This document shows, one piece after another, positions 60,944 to 64,000 of a stretch of DNA of 64,000 bases. The notes beneath the pieces were generated by a model. It searched no databases. It saw only the letters and a list, made by a program, of their open reading frames with translations, and was not told the origin of the DNA. Each line of letters starts with the position of its first letter. The stretch's first letter is position 1. The translations under genes were made by a program, and so were the position numbers. This stretch comes from an uncultured Paracoccaceae bacterium (GTDB taxonomy: Bacteria; Pseudomonadota; Alphaproteobacteria; Rhodobacterales; Rhodobacteraceae): NCBI GenBank assembly GCA_913043905.1, contig CAJWNQ010000003.1, positions 50,003 to 114,002 on the forward strand, written 5' to 3'.

Positions 60944-61882
60944 ATGACACATGCTTTTTTATTTCCAGGACAGGGGGCACAGACAATTGGTATGGGTAAA
61001 GACTTAGTTGATTCCTATTCGGTTGCTCGGGATGTGTTCGAAGAAGTTAATGACGCCTTAGGTCAAAATTTGTCTGCGCTTATTTGGGATGGTAATATTG
61101 AAACACTAACATTAACCGAAAATGCCCAACCTGCGCTAATGGCAACATCAATTGCGGCCCTTAAGGCTTTAGAGTTTGAGGGTATTGATTTAAGTAAGGC
61201 ATCATTCGTGGCGGGGCATTCATTAGGTGAATATTCTGCGTTATGTGCTGCGGGTTCGATTAGCGTTGCTGATACTGCTCGTTTGTTGCGTATACGTGGC
61301 AGAGCGATGCAGAAAGCAGTTCCTGTGGGTCTTGGTGCTATGGCCGCTATACTTGGCCTGGACTTTTTTACTGTAAAAATGATTGCCAAATCTGTTACCG
61401 GTGGAGAAGTTTGCCAGGCAGCAAATGATAATGATCCTGGTCAGGTAGTTATATCAGGTCACAAAGCTGCGGTAGAACACGCAATTGAATTAGCAAAAGC
61501 CGCTGGAGCTAAGCGTGCAATATTACTTCCTGTTTCGGCACCTTTTCATTGTTCTTTGATGCAGCCAGCAGCAGATGCAATGGCAGAAGCTTTAAATAAT
61601 GTAGATATTAAGTCTCCAAATGTACCTTTAGTTGCCAATGTAAGTGCAGATGTGGCAGTGGATGGAGCAATTATAAAAGAATTATTAATTCAGCAAGTAA
61701 CTGGATCTGTCCGTTGGCGTGAGGGTGTAGAATTTATGAGCAAACAAGGAGTAACAGATTTCTATGAAATCGGTGCAGGAAAAGCATTATCTGGTATGGT
61801 GCGTCGCATTAATCGTGAGTTAAATGTACATTCAGTGAGTGATACATTGGGTGTATCTTCTGCGGTATTAAAACTTAAATAA
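60944..61882 (+). CDS. fabD: Malonyl-CoA:ACP transacylase
   Basis: HAFLFPGQGAQTIGMGKDL, VAGHSLGEYSALCAAGSI, PVSAPFHCSLMQPAA. Confidence 0.96.
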   Translation: MTHAFLFPGQGAQTIGMGKDLVDSYSVARDVFEEVNDALGQNLSALIWDGNIETLTLTENAQPALMATSIAALKALEFEGIDLSKASFVAGHSLGEYSALCAAGSISVADTARLLRIRGRAMQKAVPVGLGAMAAILGLDFFTVKMIAKSVTGGEVCQAANDNDPGQVVISGHKAAVEHAIELAKAAGAKRAILLPVSAPFHCSLMQPAADAMAEALNNVDIKSPNVPLVANVSADVAVDGAIIKELLIQQVTGSVRWREGVEFMSKQGVTDFYEIGAGKALSGMVRRINRELNVHSVSDTLGVSSAVLKLK

Positions 61883-61892
61883 AGGTATTTAT

Positions 61893-62630
61893 ATGTTCGA
61901 TTTAAATGGAAAATGTGCTTTGGTAACTGGTGCCTCTGGTGGAATTGGTGGATCTATTGCTCGTGCATTATGTGCGCAAGGTGCAAAAGTTACACTATCT
62001 GGTACTCGAGTGGAGCCATTGAGAGCATTAGCCTCTGAGCTGGGTGATAGGGCTTTTGTTACTCCGTGTAATTTAAGTGACACAAACGCAGTAAAGGGTT
62101 TGGCCAATCAAGCTTTGGAAGTAATGGGTGGCCTTGATATTTTGGTGAATAACGCTGGTATTACTCGAGATAGTTTATTTATGAGAATGTCCGATGAAAA
62201 TTGGCAGCAAGTAATTGACGTAAATTTAACTTCGACCATGCATTTAATGAAATCAGTTATGCGCCCAATGATGAAGCAAAGATTTGGTCGAATTATAAAT
62301 ATTGCATCTATTGTTGGTGTGACGGGAAACGCAGGTCAGGTCAATTATGCGGCTTCTAAAGCTGGTATGATTGGGATGACTAAATCTTATGCCCAAGAAA
62401 TTGCAACACGTGGGATAACGGCTAATTGTATTGCACCAGGATTCATTGAAACTGCGATGACAGCGGCGTTGCCCGAAGCTGTAGTGGCTAGTATGTTAGG
62501 GTCAATTCCTCAGGGTCGAATGGGTAATCCAGATGAAATTGCTGCTACTGTGGCTTTCTTGGCATCTAATGAGGCAAGTTACATAACAGGCCAAACCCTC
62601 CATGTGAATGGTGGAATGGCAATGATTTAA
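61893..62630 (+). CDS. fabG: 3-oxoacyl-ACP reductase
   Basis: CALVTGASGGIGGSIARALCAQGAKV, DILVNNAGITRDSLFMRM, NYAASKAGMIGMTKS, YITGQTLHVNGGMAMI. Confidence 0.95.
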   Translation: MFDLNGKCALVTGASGGIGGSIARALCAQGAKVTLSGTRVEPLRALASELGDRAFVTPCNLSDTNAVKGLANQALEVMGGLDILVNNAGITRDSLFMRMSDENWQQVIDVNLTSTMHLMKSVMRPMMKQRFGRIINIASIVGVTGNAGQVNYAASKAGMIGMTKSYAQEIATRGITANCIAPGFIETAMTAALPEAVVASMLGSIPQGRMGNPDEIAATVAFLASNEASYITGQTLHVNGGMAMI

Positions 62631-62661
62631 TGTCAAAGTTTAACATTGTTAACTTATTATT

Positions 62662-63216
62662 ATGAGTAAAGTTATACTATTTAACAAACCCTTTAATGTT
62701 TTGTCTCAATTTACCGACAAAGGTACTGTTGCTTCAAACCGCCAAACCTTATCGGAATTTATTGATGTGGCGGGTGTCTATGCAGCAGGACGCTTGGATA
62801 AAGATAGTGAAGGTTTATTAGTATTAACTGATGATGGTGTATTGCAGCAAGAAATTTCAAACCCGAAACATAAATGGCCAAAGACGTATGTTGTTCAAGT
62901 TGAGGGAACCGCAACAAAAGCTGACGCCGAACTTTTAAGCAGGGGCGTGAATTTAAAAGACGGAATTACACGCCCAGCTGAAGTGGAAATTATTGATGCG
63001 CCAGAAGGAATATGGGAACGTGTGCCTCCTGTAAGGTTTCGTAAGTCTGTTCCAGATAGTTGGTTGATGATTACAATTACTGAGGGCCGTAATAGACAAG
63101 TACGTCGTATGACAGCAGCAATAGGTTTTCCAACTCTACGTTTAATTAGATATAGTGTCGGAAACTTCACTATTGATGATATTCCTAATGGTGAATGGCG
63201 TAAAACAACATTTTAG
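62662..63216 (+). CDS. 23S rRNA pseudouridine synthase (RluE-like)
   Basis: [60 protein letters not shown]. Confidence 0.9.
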   Translation: MSKVILFNKPFNVLSQFTDKGTVASNRQTLSEFIDVAGVYAAGRLDKDSEGLLVLTDDGVLQQEISNPKHKWPKTYVVQVEGTATKADAELLSRGVNLKDGITRPAEVEIIDAPEGIWERVPPVRFRKSVPDSWLMITITEGRNRQVRRMTAAIGFPTLRLIRYSVGNFTIDDIPNGEWRKTTF

Positions 63217-63432
63217 TTTTAGGTATTAATATTATTTGATACGTAATAGGCGAAAAGTTACTCTAGGTAACATTTTTAACCGAATTCATTTGCCATATCA
63301 ATTTTCTATGATATTAGGCGGCTCAGTTGTAATTAAAATCATATGTTGATTATAGCCAAATAAAATATAAAAATATTGTTGCATTATGCGACTTTCTAAA
63401 CGGCACAAGTGCCATATCAAGAGGAATATATC

Positions 63433-63666
63433 ATGAGCGACATCGCAAATCGCGTTAAGAAAATTGTTGTCGAGCACTTGAGCGTTGACGAAGACAAAGT
63501 ACTTGAAGGCGCATCATTTATTGATGATCTTGGTGCTGATAGCTTGGATACTGTTGAGCTAGTAATGGCCTTTGAAGAAGAGTTTGGTATTGAAATTCCT
63601 GACGATGCAGCTGAGACTATCCAGTCTTTTGGTGACGCAGTAAAATTCATAACTGAAGCTTCCTAA
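63433..63666 (+). CDS. acpP: Acyl carrier protein
   Basis: [16 protein letters not shown]...[33 protein letters not shown]; start at ATG 63433. Confidence 0.98.
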   Translation: MSDIANRVKKIVVEHLSVDEDKVLEGASFIDDLGADSLDTVELVMAFEEEFGIEIPDDAAETIQSFGDAVKFITEAS

Positions 63667-63685
63667 GCTTTAAAATAATTTAAGT

Positions 63686-63719
63686 AAAAAACGGCGCATC
63701 ATACGGTGTGCCGTTTTTT
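63686..63719 (+). terminator. Terminator/attenuator between acpP and fabF
   Basis: AAAAAACGGC...GCCGTTTTTT. Confidence 0.75.
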
Positions 63720-63811
63720 GTTGCTTCATATACAAAAAAGGTTGTGTTGCTTGCGATGATTGGGAGTTTTAGGTAAAAGTTTATAAAAGAATGATTAAAG
63801 AGGGCTTAACG

Positions 63812-64000
63812 ATGCGTCGAGTAGTTATAACGGGCTTGGGAATGGTTTCCCCGCTTGCTAGTGGAGTTGAAGAAACCTGGAGTCGCTTAATAGCTGGTGA
63901 TAATGCAGCAGGCACTATTACTCGCTTTGATGCTGATAATTTTGTTACTAACTACGCGTGTGAAATACCATTTGGTGATGGCACAAATGGCACATTTAAT
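63812..64000 (+). CDS. fabF: 3-oxoacyl-ACP synthase II, 5' part, truncated by window end
   Basis: MRRVVITGLGMVSPLASGVEETWSRLIAGDNAAGTITRFDADNF. Confidence 0.95.
   Translation, partial: MRRVVITGLGMVSPLASGVEETWSRLIAGDNAAGTITRFDADNFVTNYACEIPFGDGTNGTFN

Noticed and set aside
1-64000. CRISPR array, prophage, IS element or tandem repeat array
   Set aside because: No regularly spaced repeats, phage structural genes, transposase ORFs or tandem repeats noticed anywhere in the window

Overview
AT-rich alphaproteobacterial-type chromosome window with mostly ordinary gene content. From left to right it contains: an ArsC-like C-terminal fragment and a xylulokinase-type sugar kinase; a complete Dpp/Opp-type peptide ABC operon; an Lrp regulator, an MBL hydrolase and htpG; an aldose epimerase, DeoR/GlpR regulator, glpD and glpK; assorted transporters; a two-component system next to a tricarboxylate (Tct/Tcu-like) transport and catabolism island (about 22-36 kb); an ornithine cyclodeaminase-like gene, a DEAD-box helicase and MarC; an MttB-family methyltransferase; cysS-cimA; a cobalamin block (cobB, cobA, cbiD, cobK); an HNH nuclease, dsbB, a DedA-like gene and tRNA-Leu(CAA); a taurine-pyruvate-type aminotransferase; rplI-rpsR-rpsF; and fabD-fabG-pseudouridine synthase-acpP-fabF. 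I see no CRISPR array, rRNA, prophage or recognisable defence island. The most interesting unexplained signals are in non-coding leaders whose GC content is higher than the surroundings: (i) a multi-hairpin element of about 160 nt between the DEAD-box helicase and marC, which also holds a 41-aa ORF; (ii) a compact foldable leader with a 30-aa ORF upstream of the MttB-family gene; (iii) a hidden 38-aa ORF overlapping the cbiD start codon; (iv) a structured leader upstream of rpsF. At the protein level, the tctC / fused TctA-TctB / PrpF-GalD-like / 2-hydroxyacid dehydrogenase / AbrB-type permease / GntR / TcuA-like / M20 / M24 neighbourhood looks like an uncharacterised tricarboxylate or tricarboxylate-conjugate pathway. 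All calls come from reading the sequence; no database search was run.
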